Assembly: GCA_900314775.1 (NCBI GenBank)
Contig: OMWM01000010.1
Span: 1-45,166, forward strand
Reading direction: 5' to 3'
DNA: 45,166 nucleotides
Origin: an uncultured Eubacteriales bacterium
Lineage (GTDB): Bacteria; Bacillota; Clostridia; Lachnospirales; Lachnospiraceae
Positions 17,850 through 26,775 of the stretch are shown here, piece after piece (position 1 is the stretch's first letter; each line of letters opens with the position of its first letter). The position numbers and the translations under genes are program-made. The notes under the pieces are model-generated. The model was not told where the DNA came from. It made no database searches and worked only from the letters and a program-made list of their open reading frames with translations.

Positions 17850-19112
17850 TCACGCCTCCTCAATCCTGATCGTGATCTTCTGCAGATCCGGATACTGACT
17901 GAGCTGTTTCCCGGTCAGAATCACCTGTTCCATCTCACCCGGTGCCATCACCTTGCGGCTGCGCCGGCTGATCTGCTGATCATCAAAATATACCGCAATC
18001 GCATGATTTTTATAGACATCGCCGACACGGAAACGGACAGTCAGCATATCGCCGATCTCCGACGGCCGTACGTAAGACGGCACCGTGTAGCGGACGCCGC
18101 CCTCCGCGCAAATGCGGACACGGCGTGCATTCTGGTCAAATGCACCCTGAATGTATTTTGCGGCATTGCGTCCCGCGGCTGCCGCTTCCTGAGAAACGAA
18201 ATCGACGAGATCGTGCACGTGCAGCACGTTGCCGCAGGCGAAAATGCCGTCGACATTCGTCTCCAGGCCGTCATTGACGACCGGGCCGGAAGTGACCGGA
18301 CTGAGCTCGACGCCGGCGCTGCGGCTGAGTTCATTTTCCGGAATCAGACCGACGGAAAGGAGCAGCGTATCGCAGGTGTAGCGCTCTTCGGTGCCGGGAA
18401 TCGGTTTGCGGTCCGGGCCGACTTCAGCGATCGTAACCGCCTCGACACGGTTTTTGCCCTCGATATCCACCACGGTGTGGCTGAGTTTGAGCGGGATGCC
18501 GAAGTCATCGAGGCACTGCACGATATTTCTCTTGAGACCGCCGGAATACGGCATGAGCTCTGCTACCACCTTGACCTTGGCGCCTTCGAGCGTCATGCGG
18601 CGCGCCATGATCAGGCCGATATCGCCGGAGCCGAGAATCACAACTTCCTTGCCCGGCATCACGCCTTCCATGTTGACGAGGCGCTGCGCGGTGCCGGCGG
18701 AGTAGATGCCGGCCGGGCGATAGCCAGGAATGTTCAGCGCTCCGCGCGGACGTTCACGGCAGCCCATCGCGAGGATAATCGCCTTCGCCTGCAGCTGCTG
18801 CAGGCCGTCCTCACGGTTCATGACGGTCACAACCTTTTCCGGTGTGATGTCCATGACCATCGTATTCAGTTTATATTCGATGCCGCGTTCTTTTACCTGT
18901 TCGATAAAACGAGCGGCATATTCCGGGCCGGTGAGTTCTTCCTTGAAGGTGTGCAGGCCGAAACCATTGTGAATGCACTGGTTAAGGATACCGCCGAGGT
19001 TCTTGTCGCGCTCGAGGATCAGAATGCTTTCGATGCCGCTGTCCCGTGCGGAAACAGCCGCCGCGAGGCCTGCCGGGCCGCCGCCGATAATAATCAGATC
19101 ATATGTCTTCAT
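17850..19112 (-). CDS. NAD(H)/FAD-dependent oxidoreductase subunit of the glp operon
   Basis: A 420-residue pyridine nucleotide-disulphide oxidoreductase-like protein. It has an N-terminal FAD-binding GGGPAGLAAA motif, a second Rossmann motif GSGDIGLIMARR for NAD(P), and a C-terminal ACGNVLHVHDLVD FAD-closing segment. It has no redox-active CxxC in the thioredoxin reductase position. With the GlpA-like protein it probably moves electrons from glycerol-3-phosphate to an NAD- or Fe-S-linked acceptor. ATG at 19112 is chosen because AAGGAGG precedes it by 7 nt; the preceding gene's stop is at 19115. Assignment as the GlpB-equivalent partner rests on neighbourhood. Confidence 0.9.
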   Translation of the reverse strand: MKTYDLIIIGGGPAGLAAAVSARDSGIESILILERDKNLGGILNQCIHNGFGLHTFKEELTGPEYAARFIEQVKERGIEYKLNTMVMDITPEKVVTVMNREDGLQQLQAKAIILAMGCRERPRGALNIPGYRPAGIYSAGTAQRLVNMEGVMPGKEVVILGSGDIGLIMARRMTLEGAKVKVVAELMPYSGGLKRNIVQCLDDFGIPLKLSHTVVDIEGKNRVEAVTIAEVGPDRKPIPGTEERYTCDTLLLSVGLIPENELSRSAGVELSPVTSGPVVNDGLETNVDGIFACGNVLHVHDLVDFVSQEAAAAGRNAAKYIQGAFDQNARRVRICAEGGVRYTVPSYVRPSEIGDMLTVRFRVGDVYKNHAIAVYFDDQQISRRSRKVMAPGEMEQVILTGKQLSQYPDLQKITIRIEEA

Positions 19113-19114
19113 AT

Positions 19115-20563
19115 TCACACCTCCTTGTTGATGCCAACCACGAGGTTGGATCCGATACCGTTCTTGCCGACTTCAAATACGCTCATCGGCACTTCGCGCT
19201 CCAGAATTTCCATGGTTCGCGGCGTGCAGAAGCCTGCCTGGCAGCGTCCCATGCCGGCGCGTGTCCGGCGCTTGACGCCGTCGAGCGACCGTGCGCCCAG
19301 CGGACGGTGGATCGCATCCATGATCTCGCCTTCCGTGATCATTTCACAGCGGCAGATGATGTTGCCGTAGGCCGGATTCCTGCGGATCAGCTCGTTTCTC
19401 TCTTCCAGAGAAAGGGAAGACGGGCGCAGAACCGCCTTGCGGATCGGGTTGAAATTGTCTTTGAGCGTCAGATGCAGGATGTCGCGGATGATCTGCGCGG
19501 CGCGGACGCCGATCGCCGGTGCCGAGGAAAGGCCCGGGGATTCGATGCCGGCGGCGTTGACAAAGCCCGGCGCATCCTGTGCCTGTGCGATGATGAAATC
19601 ATCGCCGTCTTCGTGTGCGCGCAGGCCGGCGAAAGAGGTGATGACCTGGCGCAGCGGTACATTGCGGACGCTTCTGGCCGAAACGGTCTGCACCGCCTCG
19701 AGCCCTGCCGGCGTCGTGTTGACGGCTTCCTTGTCATCGACATCGACCGCTGTCGGACCGACGAGCAGGTTGCCGTGTACGGTCGGGGTTACGAGGACGC
19801 CCTTGCCCATGGCGGTCGGCAGCTGGAAAATCGTGCTGGATACATGTTTGCCCGCTGTCTTGTCGAGGAGAATGTATTCGCCCTTGCGCGCGGTGATATG
19901 CATCTTATGCGCGCTGACCATGTTGTTGAATTCATCGGCATAGACGCCGGCGGCGTTGACAACCGTCTTCGTCTCGATGGTCTCTTCCTGCTGCGTATCC
20001 CGGTGGTATACGGTGAGGCGCCATCCGTTTTCGCTCTTTTCGATGCTGCGCACCTGCGTATTCAGGCTGAACTGCGCGCCGTTCATCACGGCGTTTTCCG
20101 CAAAGCCCATGGTCAGCTCGAACGGGCAGACGATACCGCCGGTCGGGGCAAAGAGGCCGCAGGTCACATCGTCCGCCAGATTCGGCTCCTTTTCAAGGAG
20201 CGCCTCCCGGCTGAGAATCTGCGTCGGCACGCCGTTTGCGCGTCCGCGCTCTGCCAGCTTCTCAAGGCCGGCCGGATCCTGATCCTTCGTGCACACAACG
20301 ATGGAGCCGTTTCTTTTAAACGGCACGTCCAGTTCCTGTGCAATCTGATCCATCATCCTGTTGCCTTTCACATTCATCTCTGCCTTCAGAGAGCCCGGCT
20401 CCGCGTCGAAACCGGCATGCACGATGGCGCTGTTCGCCTTGGAGGTGCCGCAGCAGACATCTTCCTCGCGTTCAACGACAAGAATGCGGGCCTGATATCT
20501 GGAAAGTTCCCTGGCAATGGCACTGCCTGTCACGCCGGCACCGATGATTACAGTATCAAACAT
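19115..20563 (-). CDS. glpA: Anaerobic-type glycerol-3-phosphate dehydrogenase (GlpA-like) with BFD-type [2Fe-2S] domain
   Basis: A 482-residue FAD flavoprotein oxidising sn-glycerol-3-phosphate to dihydroxyacetone phosphate. The N-terminal GAGVTGSAIARELSRY is the FAD Rossmann motif, followed by a DAO-type fold. The C-terminal part holds a BFD-like [2Fe-2S] domain: ICRCEMITEGEI, then GRCQAGFC. It is the first gene of a three-gene operon (with the NAD/FAD protein and DUF1667) and has RBS AGGAAGGGG. Its promoter and a leader terminator lie just upstream, with glpP downstream, matching glycerol control by antitermination. Similar proteins act on other 2-hydroxyacids, but the glpP context favours glycerol-3-phosphate. 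Confidence 0.88.
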   Translation of the reverse strand: MFDTVIIGAGVTGSAIARELSRYQARILVVEREEDVCCGTSKANSAIVHAGFDAEPGSLKAEMNVKGNRMMDQIAQELDVPFKRNGSIVVCTKDQDPAGLEKLAERGRANGVPTQILSREALLEKEPNLADDVTCGLFAPTGGIVCPFELTMGFAENAVMNGAQFSLNTQVRSIEKSENGWRLTVYHRDTQQEETIETKTVVNAAGVYADEFNNMVSAHKMHITARKGEYILLDKTAGKHVSSTIFQLPTAMGKGVLVTPTVHGNLLVGPTAVDVDDKEAVNTTPAGLEAVQTVSARSVRNVPLRQVITSFAGLRAHEDGDDFIIAQAQDAPGFVNAAGIESPGLSSAPAIGVRAAQIIRDILHLTLKDNFNPIRKAVLRPSSLSLEERNELIRRNPAYGNIICRCEMITEGEIMDAIHRPLGARSLDGVKRRTRAGMGRCQAGFCTPRTMEILEREVPMSVFEVGKNGIGSNLVVGINKEV

Positions 20564-20603
20564 CTCTACTACCCCTTCCTCTTATAAATGAACCGTCAGA
20601 CAA

Positions 20604-20654
20604 TAAAAAAAGCATGGCAAAAAGAACGGATCAGATCCGTCTGTTTACCATGCT
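20604..20654 (-). terminator. Leader terminator of the glp operon, probable GlpP target
   Basis: On the minus strand, AGCATGG pairs with CCATGCT, with an inner ACGGATC/GATCCGT stem, followed by seven T. It lies between the glp promoter and the glpA-like start codon, so a transcript must read through it. This is the arrangement GlpP controls in Bacillus. It would also stop transcripts arriving from the opp operon. Confidence 0.75.
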
Positions 20655-20694
20655 CAAAATCTCCGGTATAAAATATTAATTTATCAGCAAGTTC

Positions 20695-20723
20695 ATCTTA
20701 GCATTACGCCTGTTAAAATGCAA
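20695..20723 (-). promoter_or_regulatory. glp operon promoter
   Basis: On the minus strand TTGCAT (20718-20723), 17 bp, then TAAGAT (20695-20700) preceded by TGC (extended -10). The predicted start leaves a leader of about 120 nt holding the terminator at 20604-20654. Confidence 0.6.
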
Positions 20724-20736
20724 GCGCAATCTTCAC

Positions 20737-20854
20737 CTGACCGCCGGCCTTTATTTAGCCCATTCAAAGCTGCTGACCGCCGGCTTTTACTTTGCCCATT
20801 CAAGGCTGCTGACCGCCGGCCTTTACTTTGCCCATTCAAAGCTGCTGACCGCCG
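20737..20854. repeat. 36-bp tandem repeat, three full copies plus 10 bp
   Basis: Units at 20737-20772, 20773-20808 and 20809-20844, then 10 bp of a fourth. Copies differ at only a few positions. The unit encodes (minus strand) the last nine codons and stop of the lipoprotein gene, AVSSFEWAK-stop, so two extra copies of the gene's 3' end lie after the real stop. Confidence 0.95.
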
Positions 20855-21377
20855 TCTCAAATGCGCGGTCCGCCTCCTCGGAGCCGTCAAAATTCGACGC
20901 CTGTATCATGCACTGCCGCCCGTCACCGAGTATATAGTACTGCGTCGTCTCCTGGCCGTCGGACGTCGTGATCGTGAACCAGATATAAGGATCGCCGGCA
21001 TTTGTGGTACCCTGTCCGCTATCCAGCTGCAGATCCTCGCCCTGCTCTTCCATGTTGTCTTCGATCTGCTTCTGCATGTCTTCCCTGAACTGGTCCGCCT
21101 GATCCGGCTTGTAATCACTGTCCTCCACCTCGACGGCAAAATTGTCGAAGGTGTCCTGCCCGTCGGTGCCGTCCTTTGCATACAGATAGATGGCATCGCT
21201 CGTCAGCAGACTCTGCGACCAGCCGTCAATCACCTCAAAGGAGCCGAAGTCCTTCGTATAGATGACGCCGCCGTCCACCGCTTCTGTCTCTTCCGCCTGC
21301 GCACCGGCGCCTTTGCTGCCGCAGCCCGCCGCGCAAAGGCACAGCGCCGTCAGCATACAAATCCATATCTTCTTCAT
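20823..21377 (-). CDS. Small secreted lipoprotein, function unknown
   Basis: A 184-residue protein. MKKIWICMLTALCLCAAGC is a lipoprotein signal peptide ending in a lipobox-like LCAAGC, and the mature part is acidic. It resembles small extracytoplasmic lipoproteins of Clostridia without a named domain. ATG at 21377 overlaps the stop of the rhodanese/TtcA-like gene by 4 bp (ATGA); the longer frame upstream runs inside that gene and is rejected. The C-terminus (AVSSFEWAK) lies in the 36-bp tandem repeat, so a slipped repeat could change only the downstream region. It appears to be the last gene of the opp operon. Confidence 0.8.
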   Translation of the reverse strand: MKKIWICMLTALCLCAAGCGSKGAGAQAEETEAVDGGVIYTKDFGSFEVIDGWSQSLLTSDAIYLYAKDGTDGQDTFDNFAVEVEDSDYKPDQADQFREDMQKQIEDNMEEQGEDLQLDSGQGTTNAGDPYIWFTITTSDGQETTQYYILGDGRQCMIQASNFDGSEEADRAFETAVSSFEWAK

Positions 21378-22534
21378 TTTTCCGTATTCTCCTGCTGGTC
21401 GTATGTCTCCAGGAAACTGTGCTTCACGCCGTCCTTCTTGTAGGCGATGATCGTCTTCAGATTCACGTTCTCGACGCTTTTGAAAATGTTGCCCTCGACA
21501 AACGGATTGGTCTCTTTCAGTCCGCGGATCAAAAGCTTTGTCTCCATCCGCTTCGACACCGCCGTGCCGTCCTCCCGGCACGAGCTGCAGGTGTCGGTAA
21601 AATGACAGGCGCACTGGATAAAATGCAGCCTGTTATAGTCCCGCCAGCTCTTGATGTCGTCCTCGCGGATCAGATACATCGGCCGGATGAGCTCCATGCC
21701 CTCGAAATTGGTGCTGTGGAGCTTTGGCATCATCGTCTGCACCTGCGCGCCGTAGAGCATACCCATCAGAATCGTCTCGATCACGTCATCGTAATGATGG
21801 CCGAGCGCGATCTTGTTGCAGCCTCTCTTCTTCGCCTCGCTGTACAGGTAGCCGCGCCGCATGCGCGCGCACAGATAGCACGGCGATTTCTCGATCTGAT
21901 CGACCGCGTCGAAAATATTTGTCTCGAAAATTTCAAGCGGCACCCCGCATATCTGCGCGTTGCGCTCGATGACGAGCCGGTTGAGCTCGTTGTAGCCCGG
22001 GTCCATGCAGAGAAATTTCACCTCAAACGGGAACTTGTTGTGGCGCCTGAGCTCCTGAAAAAGCTTCGCCATCAGGAAAGAGTCTTTGCCTCCCGACACG
22101 CAGACGGCGATCCGGTCGCCCGGCTGAATCAGCTCATAGGTGTTGATCGCTTTGGTAAAACGTGAAAAAAGGACTTTGTGATATCGTTTGTTCTTGCGGA
22201 TGCTCTCCTCGATTTCCTCTGAACGGTCTTCCGTGTCCATATCCGCGATCAGCCACGCGCTGTAGCCGCCGTGAAGGCTCACGGCGTCATACCCCAGCGC
22301 CTGCAGGGCGCGCGTCATGCCGTAACTCAGATCTCCGTGCATACAGAAAAGAACGAGCTTCCTGTCACCGGAAAGCTCGCCTTTTTCTGCACGTTCGACG
22401 ATATCCGGCATGCTGACCGCATGCGGCATCGTCCCGTAATTATAGGAAATCTCATCCCGCACATCCACCAGTGTATACGCCGCCTCCGGCAGGTCCGCCA
22501 GCTGCTCGATACTGATTTCGATTGGATTGTCCAT
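21374..22534 (-). CDS. Rhodanese domain fused to TtcA-like PP-loop ATPase
   Basis: A 386-residue fusion. Residues 1 to about 97 are a rhodanese domain with active-site Cys64 (FCMHGDLS). Residues about 120-386 are an adenine-nucleotide alpha hydrolase of the TtcA/TilS type, with PP-loop SGGKDS at 147-152 and CYLCARMRR and CSSC cysteine pairs able to bind an Fe-S cluster. TtcA proteins thiolate tRNA cytidine 32 using sulphur relayed from a donor; a fused rhodanese could hand over persulphide sulphur directly. Whether the substrate is tRNA or a small molecule is not shown. It is 16 bp after oppF and overlaps the lipoprotein start by 4 bp. Confidence 0.87.
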   Translation of the reverse strand: MDNPIEISIEQLADLPEAAYTLVDVRDEISYNYGTMPHAVSMPDIVERAEKGELSGDRKLVLFCMHGDLSYGMTRALQALGYDAVSLHGGYSAWLIADMDTEDRSEEIEESIRKNKRYHKVLFSRFTKAINTYELIQPGDRIAVCVSGGKDSFLMAKLFQELRRHNKFPFEVKFLCMDPGYNELNRLVIERNAQICGVPLEIFETNIFDAVDQIEKSPCYLCARMRRGYLYSEAKKRGCNKIALGHHYDDVIETILMGMLYGAQVQTMMPKLHSTNFEGMELIRPMYLIREDDIKSWRDYNRLHFIQCACHFTDTCSSCREDGTAVSKRMETKLLIRGLKETNPFVEGNIFKSVENVNLKTIIAYKKDGVKHSFLETYDQQENTEK

Positions 22535-22550
22535 ATTGTTTCCTTATCAA

Positions 22551-23498
22551 TTAAAACTTATCTGTCTCTTTGATCCACTTGTCATATTCCTCGTCGGTGC
22601 AGCTTACATAATGTGTGCCGTCGACGTGGTGGCTCGTGCCCTGATTGTAGTCGATACCCGAGGTCTTGTAATCGTACGTGAGCGCCTTTCTCTGCTTCTC
22701 GACAATCGGATTCGGTGCCGGAATCGCGGAAAGAAGGCTGCGCGTGTACGGATGAACCGGTTTCGTGAAGATCTCTTCCGTCGTACCTGTCTCAAGCAGG
22801 TGGCCGAGATGCAGTACGCCGATCCGGTCGGAAATGTACTTGACCATCGACAGATCGTGCGCGATAAACAGGTACGCACATCCCGTCTCATCCTGAATAT
22901 CCTTCATCAGATTGACTACCTGCGCCTGAATGGAAACGTCCAGTGCGGAAATACACTCATCGGCGATAATCATCTTCGGGTCCATGACCAGTGCGCGGGC
23001 AATGCCGACACGCTGGCGCTGGCCGCCGGAAAACTGATGCGGATAACGGGTCGCATGCTCAGGGGAAAGGCCGACCTTCTCGAGGATCGCCTTGATCTTG
23101 TCTCCTCTCTCCTTCTCGGAAGAATAGGCGTGATGAATATCAAGGCCTTCGCCGATGATGTCGCCGATCTTCTTACGCGGATTCAGCGATGCCATCGGGT
23201 CCTGGAAAATCATCTGCATCTCCTGGCGCAGACGCTTTTCCGTATCCTTGCTCATACGGCCGCTGATGTCCATACCGTCAAAAGTGATCTTGCCGGCTGT
23301 CGGGTCGTAGAGACGGATAACGCTCCGGCCGATTGTCGACTTGCCGGAACCCGACTCGCCGACGAGGCCGTAGGTCTCGCCCGGATATATTTTAAAGGAA
23401 ACGTCATCGACTGCCTTAACCGTGAAGGTCTTGCTTACCTTGAAATACTGTTTGAGATTCTGCACGTCAAGGAGCGGTTCTGCATCATAATTAATCAT
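22551..23498 (-). CDS. oppF: Oligopeptide ABC transporter ATP-binding protein OppF
   Basis: Cytoplasmic ATPase, 315 residues, paired with OppD. It has Walker A GESGSGKST, signature FSGGQRQRVGIA and Walker B MIIADECISALD, in which Cys replaces the usual Pro after Glu. The C-terminal oligopeptide/dipeptide extension is present (HPYTRSLLSAIPAPNP). Its start overlaps the oppD stop by 8 bp. Powers peptide uptake through OppB/OppC. Confidence 0.95.
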   Translation of the reverse strand: MINYDAEPLLDVQNLKQYFKVSKTFTVKAVDDVSFKIYPGETYGLVGESGSGKSTIGRSVIRLYDPTAGKITFDGMDISGRMSKDTEKRLRQEMQMIFQDPMASLNPRKKIGDIIGEGLDIHHAYSSEKERGDKIKAILEKVGLSPEHATRYPHQFSGGQRQRVGIARALVMDPKMIIADECISALDVSIQAQVVNLMKDIQDETGCAYLFIAHDLSMVKYISDRIGVLHLGHLLETGTTEEIFTKPVHPYTRSLLSAIPAPNPIVEKQRKALTYDYKTSGIDYNQGTSHHVDGTHYVSCTDEEYDKWIKETDKF

Positions 23499-24663
23499 CG
23501 ACTGATTCCGCCTCCTTCTTCATTCTTTCGATACGTGCCTTCAGCTCAGGCGGCATCTCCACCTTCGGGGCACGCGGATCAAGCAGCCATGTCGCTGCGT
23601 AGTGTGTATCCGTGATCTTGAACATCGGCGGATCCGCCTTCTCATCGACAACGAGTGCATAGCGGTTACGCGGCGCAAAAGCGTCGCCCGGCTTCTCATG
23701 CAGCAGGTTCGGAGGCGATCCCGGAATCGTGTAGAGACGGTCATCGTCCGTATCCAGGTCAGGCATTGCGGAAAGCAGGCCCCATGTGTACGGATGGCGC
23801 GGATCGTAGTAGATCTCATTGATCGTACCCTTCTCGACGATACGGCCGGCATACATGACATTGACATAATCCGCAACCTTGGCAACAACACCGAGGTCAT
23901 GGGTGATGTAAATGACGGAAATGCCTCTCTCCTTCTGAATCCTGCGGATCAGCTCGATGATTCTCGCCTGAATCGTAACATCCAGCGCGGTCGTCGGCTC
24001 ATCGCAGATCAGCAGATCCGGGTCGCAGGAAAGCGCAATCGCGATAACGACACGCTGACGCATACCGCCGGAGAGCTGATGCGGATAGTTCTTCATACGC
24101 TTCTCGGCATCTTCGATGCCGACTTCCTCCAGAAGCTTCTTCGCCTTGTTGTAGGCTTCTTCCTTCGGTGTATTGTAATGCCACATCATGCCTTCCATGA
24201 TCTGCTTGCCGATCGGCATGGTCGGGTCAAGACTCGTCATAGGGTCCTGGAATACCATGGCAATGCGGCGGCCGTTGATATGGGAACGGATCCATTTCTT
24301 ATCCTGCTTGAGGATATCGACGGTATCCGGTTCTCCTGTCTCAAGATGTTTATAGGAAAACCTGATCTTGCCGCTGTTGACAATCGCGTTCTTGGCGAGA
24401 ATGCCCATGGCGGCTTTCATCGTAACCGATTTGCCGGAACCGGACTCACCTACGATCGCAACGGTCTCGCCCCGGTGCAGACGGATGTTCACACCGCGGA
24501 TGGCGTGAACCGGTCCGGCCGAAGTCTTGAATGTAATATCCAGATCCTTGATATCCAGAATGATATCGCGGTCATCCTCCGGTTCGGTCTCTTCACTGAC
24601 CACTGCAGCCTTGGCTTCTTCTGCCGCCGGTGTCTCTTCTATCTTCTTCTCTTCGTCAGACAT
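23491..24663 (-). CDS. oppD: Oligopeptide ABC transporter ATP-binding protein OppD
   Basis: A 390-residue ATPase with an acidic, Glu/Ala-rich N-terminal extension (about residues 1-33). It has Walker A GESGSGKSVT, signature LSGGMRQRVVIA, Walker B LLICDEPTTALD and the C-terminal oligopeptide extension (HPYTWGLLSAMPDLD). ATG at 24663 is chosen because GGAGGAGAACA precedes it; the upstream open frame to 24735 lies within the spacer and oppC. It forms the heterodimeric motor with OppF. Confidence 0.95.
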   Translation of the reverse strand: MSDEEKKIEETPAAEEAKAAVVSEETEPEDDRDIILDIKDLDITFKTSAGPVHAIRGVNIRLHRGETVAIVGESGSGKSVTMKAAMGILAKNAIVNSGKIRFSYKHLETGEPDTVDILKQDKKWIRSHINGRRIAMVFQDPMTSLDPTMPIGKQIMEGMMWHYNTPKEEAYNKAKKLLEEVGIEDAEKRMKNYPHQLSGGMRQRVVIAIALSCDPDLLICDEPTTALDVTIQARIIELIRRIQKERGISVIYITHDLGVVAKVADYVNVMYAGRIVEKGTINEIYYDPRHPYTWGLLSAMPDLDTDDDRLYTIPGSPPNLLHEKPGDAFAPRNRYALVVDEKADPPMFKITDTHYAATWLLDPRAPKVEMPPELKARIERMKKEAESVDD

Positions 24664-24682
24664 TGTTCTCCTCCTCTCCGGA

Positions 24683-25759
24683 TTACATTTCCTTGAGCGT
24701 CGGATCAAGTGCCTCACGGAGACCATCGGCAACAAGGTTGAAGCTGAGCATCAGCAGAGCCATGACGATGATCGGAGGAACGATCTCAAACGGATGGGTT
24801 GTAAAGCTGTTGAAACCATCGGAAATCAGGGAACCGAGGGAACACTGCGGTACAGGAATACCGAGACCTACGAAGCTGAGGAATGCCTCAGTGAAGATTG
24901 CGGTAGGAATCGAGAACATAACCTGTGTGATGATCGGTCCGATGATATTCGGAAGTACTTCGCTGAAAATGATGTGGAAATTGCTTGCGCCCAGCGTGCG
25001 GGAAGCAAGTACGAATTCCTGCTCTTTCAGTTTCAGCATCTCGGCACGCGCGATACGGCTCATGCCGATCCACTCGGTCAGCATCAGGGCGAAAATGATG
25101 GTGCCCATGCCAGGCTCGAGGATGAGCAGAAGCAGGGTAACGATAACCAGACGCGGAATACCGTTCGCCACTTCCAGAATTCGCTGCATGACCATATCGA
25201 CCTTGCCGCCGAAATAACCGGAGATCAGGCCGTAGCTCATGCCGACGATCATATCAATCAGCGTTGCGGCAACGGCGATGATCAGCGATACACGCGCGCC
25301 CTGCCAGGTACGCGTCCAGATATCACGGCCGAAATTATCGCTGCCGAACCAGTAATAGACATCGTCCAGATTCTGCTCTTCGTAATTGTTGACCTTCTTG
25401 TAGCCCGTCGAGGTCTTGATGCTCTCGGATCCATCGAAGATACCCAGATCTTCAAGGCCAGGAATTCTCGGTGCCAGGTTCTTCTGCGTCAGGTTCTGTT
25501 CTGAATAAGAGTAGTCATTCATGCCGGGACCGACAACCGCGAAGAACGTGATCAGCAGAATGAAGATGACGCCGACAACGGCGCTCTTCTTATTAAAGAA
25601 ACGTTTGCGGACATCCTTCCAGAAACTCTGCGCCGCAAAGTTCTCATCAATGGTAATTCCGGTATTGTCTTTGAGGACGAAATCAGAATCAACAGGGACG
25701 TACGCCGGCGCTGCCGCCGCGGCCGCTGCAGGCTGTGCCTGCGCTTTTTTCTTAGCCAT
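24683..25759 (-). CDS. oppC: Oligopeptide ABC transporter permease OppC
   Basis: A 358-residue inner-membrane permease. An Ala/Gln-rich N-terminal stretch (about residues 2-20) leads to a first membrane helix near residue 65, a large periplasmic-side segment, then the BPD_transp_1 domain with the EAA-loop region (SRTLGASNFHIIFSEVLPN). The C-terminus ends with FNLVADGLREALDPTLKEM, a typical DppC/OppC tail. It starts 2 bp after the oppB stop, with RBS GAGGGG. Confidence 0.94.
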   Translation of the reverse strand: MAKKKAQAQPAAAAAAAPAYVPVDSDFVLKDNTGITIDENFAAQSFWKDVRKRFFNKKSAVVGVIFILLITFFAVVGPGMNDYSYSEQNLTQKNLAPRIPGLEDLGIFDGSESIKTSTGYKKVNNYEEQNLDDVYYWFGSDNFGRDIWTRTWQGARVSLIIAVAATLIDMIVGMSYGLISGYFGGKVDMVMQRILEVANGIPRLVIVTLLLLILEPGMGTIIFALMLTEWIGMSRIARAEMLKLKEQEFVLASRTLGASNFHIIFSEVLPNIIGPIITQVMFSIPTAIFTEAFLSFVGLGIPVPQCSLGSLISDGFNSFTTHPFEIVPPIIVMALLMLSFNLVADGLREALDPTLKEM

Positions 25760-25761
25760 AA

Positions 25762-26697
25762 TCAGTCACCCCTCTTTGCAAGTCTGATTCGCGGATCGAT
25801 AATACCATACAGGATATCCACAATCAGCATGATGATAATATACATTGCCGAATAGATAAAGCTCAGGGCAATGACAACATTGTAGTCATTGGACTGGATC
25901 GCGTTGACCAGAAGACTGCCGACGCCCGGGATCGCGAAGATCTTCTCGACAACCAGGGAACCGGTCATCAGGTCGACGATCAGCGGTGCCAGAACCGTGA
26001 CAATCGGAATCAGCGCATTTCTGAGCGCATGTCCGAAGATCAGCTTGCCGGAGGAGAGACCCTTGCTCTCTGCCAGCAGCATGTACTCACTGCCCAGAAC
26101 CTCCAGCATCTCGCTTCGCGTGAAACGTGCGATCGATGCCATGGTAAACATGGACAGCGATATACTCGGCAGGACACTCGACTTCACCGCCTGCGCCTGC
26201 GAGTACAGCATCGGGAACCATCCGAGACGGAATCCGAAGTAGTAGCTCAGAAGAAGTGCGAATACATAAGAAGGAACTGAAACACCGATAACGGAGATAA
26301 TCGTGCAGATCGTATCGAGCACGGTATCATGCCAGATCGCGGCAACCAGGCCGAGGATCAGGCCGATAACGGCGCCGATCGCAACTGCCGCGAGACCGAT
26401 GCCGATGGAAATCGGCAGTCTCGTCGCTACCAGCGTGGAAATCGGTGTGTTCTTGGAGATATTGTAGCTGACGCCCATATCTCCGCGGAAAAGATTGAAT
26501 ACATACCGGAAGAACTGAATGATTACCGGCTGATCGAGACCGTACTTCGCATACAGCGCCGCTCTCTGGTCATCGTTCAGCTTCTCATCGTTGAACGGTG
26601 AACCGGGCATCAGTTTCATCAGGATAAACAGAATGAGAATGATAACCAGCAGTGTGAAAAGTGCGGTTACAATTCTCTTGAGAGTATACTTTTTCAC
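25762..26697 (-). CDS. oppB: Oligopeptide ABC transporter permease OppB
   Basis: A 311-residue permease with six membrane segments and the N-terminal KKYTLKRIVTALFTLLVII typical of DppB/OppB. The EAA loop is near AESKGLSSGKLIFGHALRN and the tail ends DPRIRLAKRGD. GTG at 26697 is preferred because GGAGG lies 4 nt upstream and homology starts there; an alternative GTG at 26727 has no ribosome binding site. It is separated from oppA by 307 bp, unlike the tight spacing of the other opp genes. Confidence 0.93.
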   Translation of the reverse strand: MKKYTLKRIVTALFTLLVIILILFILMKLMPGSPFNDEKLNDDQRAALYAKYGLDQPVIIQFFRYVFNLFRGDMGVSYNISKNTPISTLVATRLPISIGIGLAAVAIGAVIGLILGLVAAIWHDTVLDTICTIISVIGVSVPSYVFALLLSYYFGFRLGWFPMLYSQAQAVKSSVLPSISLSMFTMASIARFTRSEMLEVLGSEYMLLAESKGLSSGKLIFGHALRNALIPIVTVLAPLIVDLMTGSLVVEKIFAIPGVGSLLVNAIQSNDYNVVIALSFIYSAMYIIIMLIVDILYGIIDPRIRLAKRGD

Positions 26698-26775
26698 GTT
26701 GCCTCCATGCTGCTGCCTGCCGGACACGCCTGAACGCTCCCGGAATACAGGCCGGGGAAGGTTTTCTTATAACCA

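Noticed and set aside
20737-20854. Regular 36-bp repeats resembling a CRISPR array
   Set aside because: The units are contiguous with no spacers and derive from the lipoprotein coding end.
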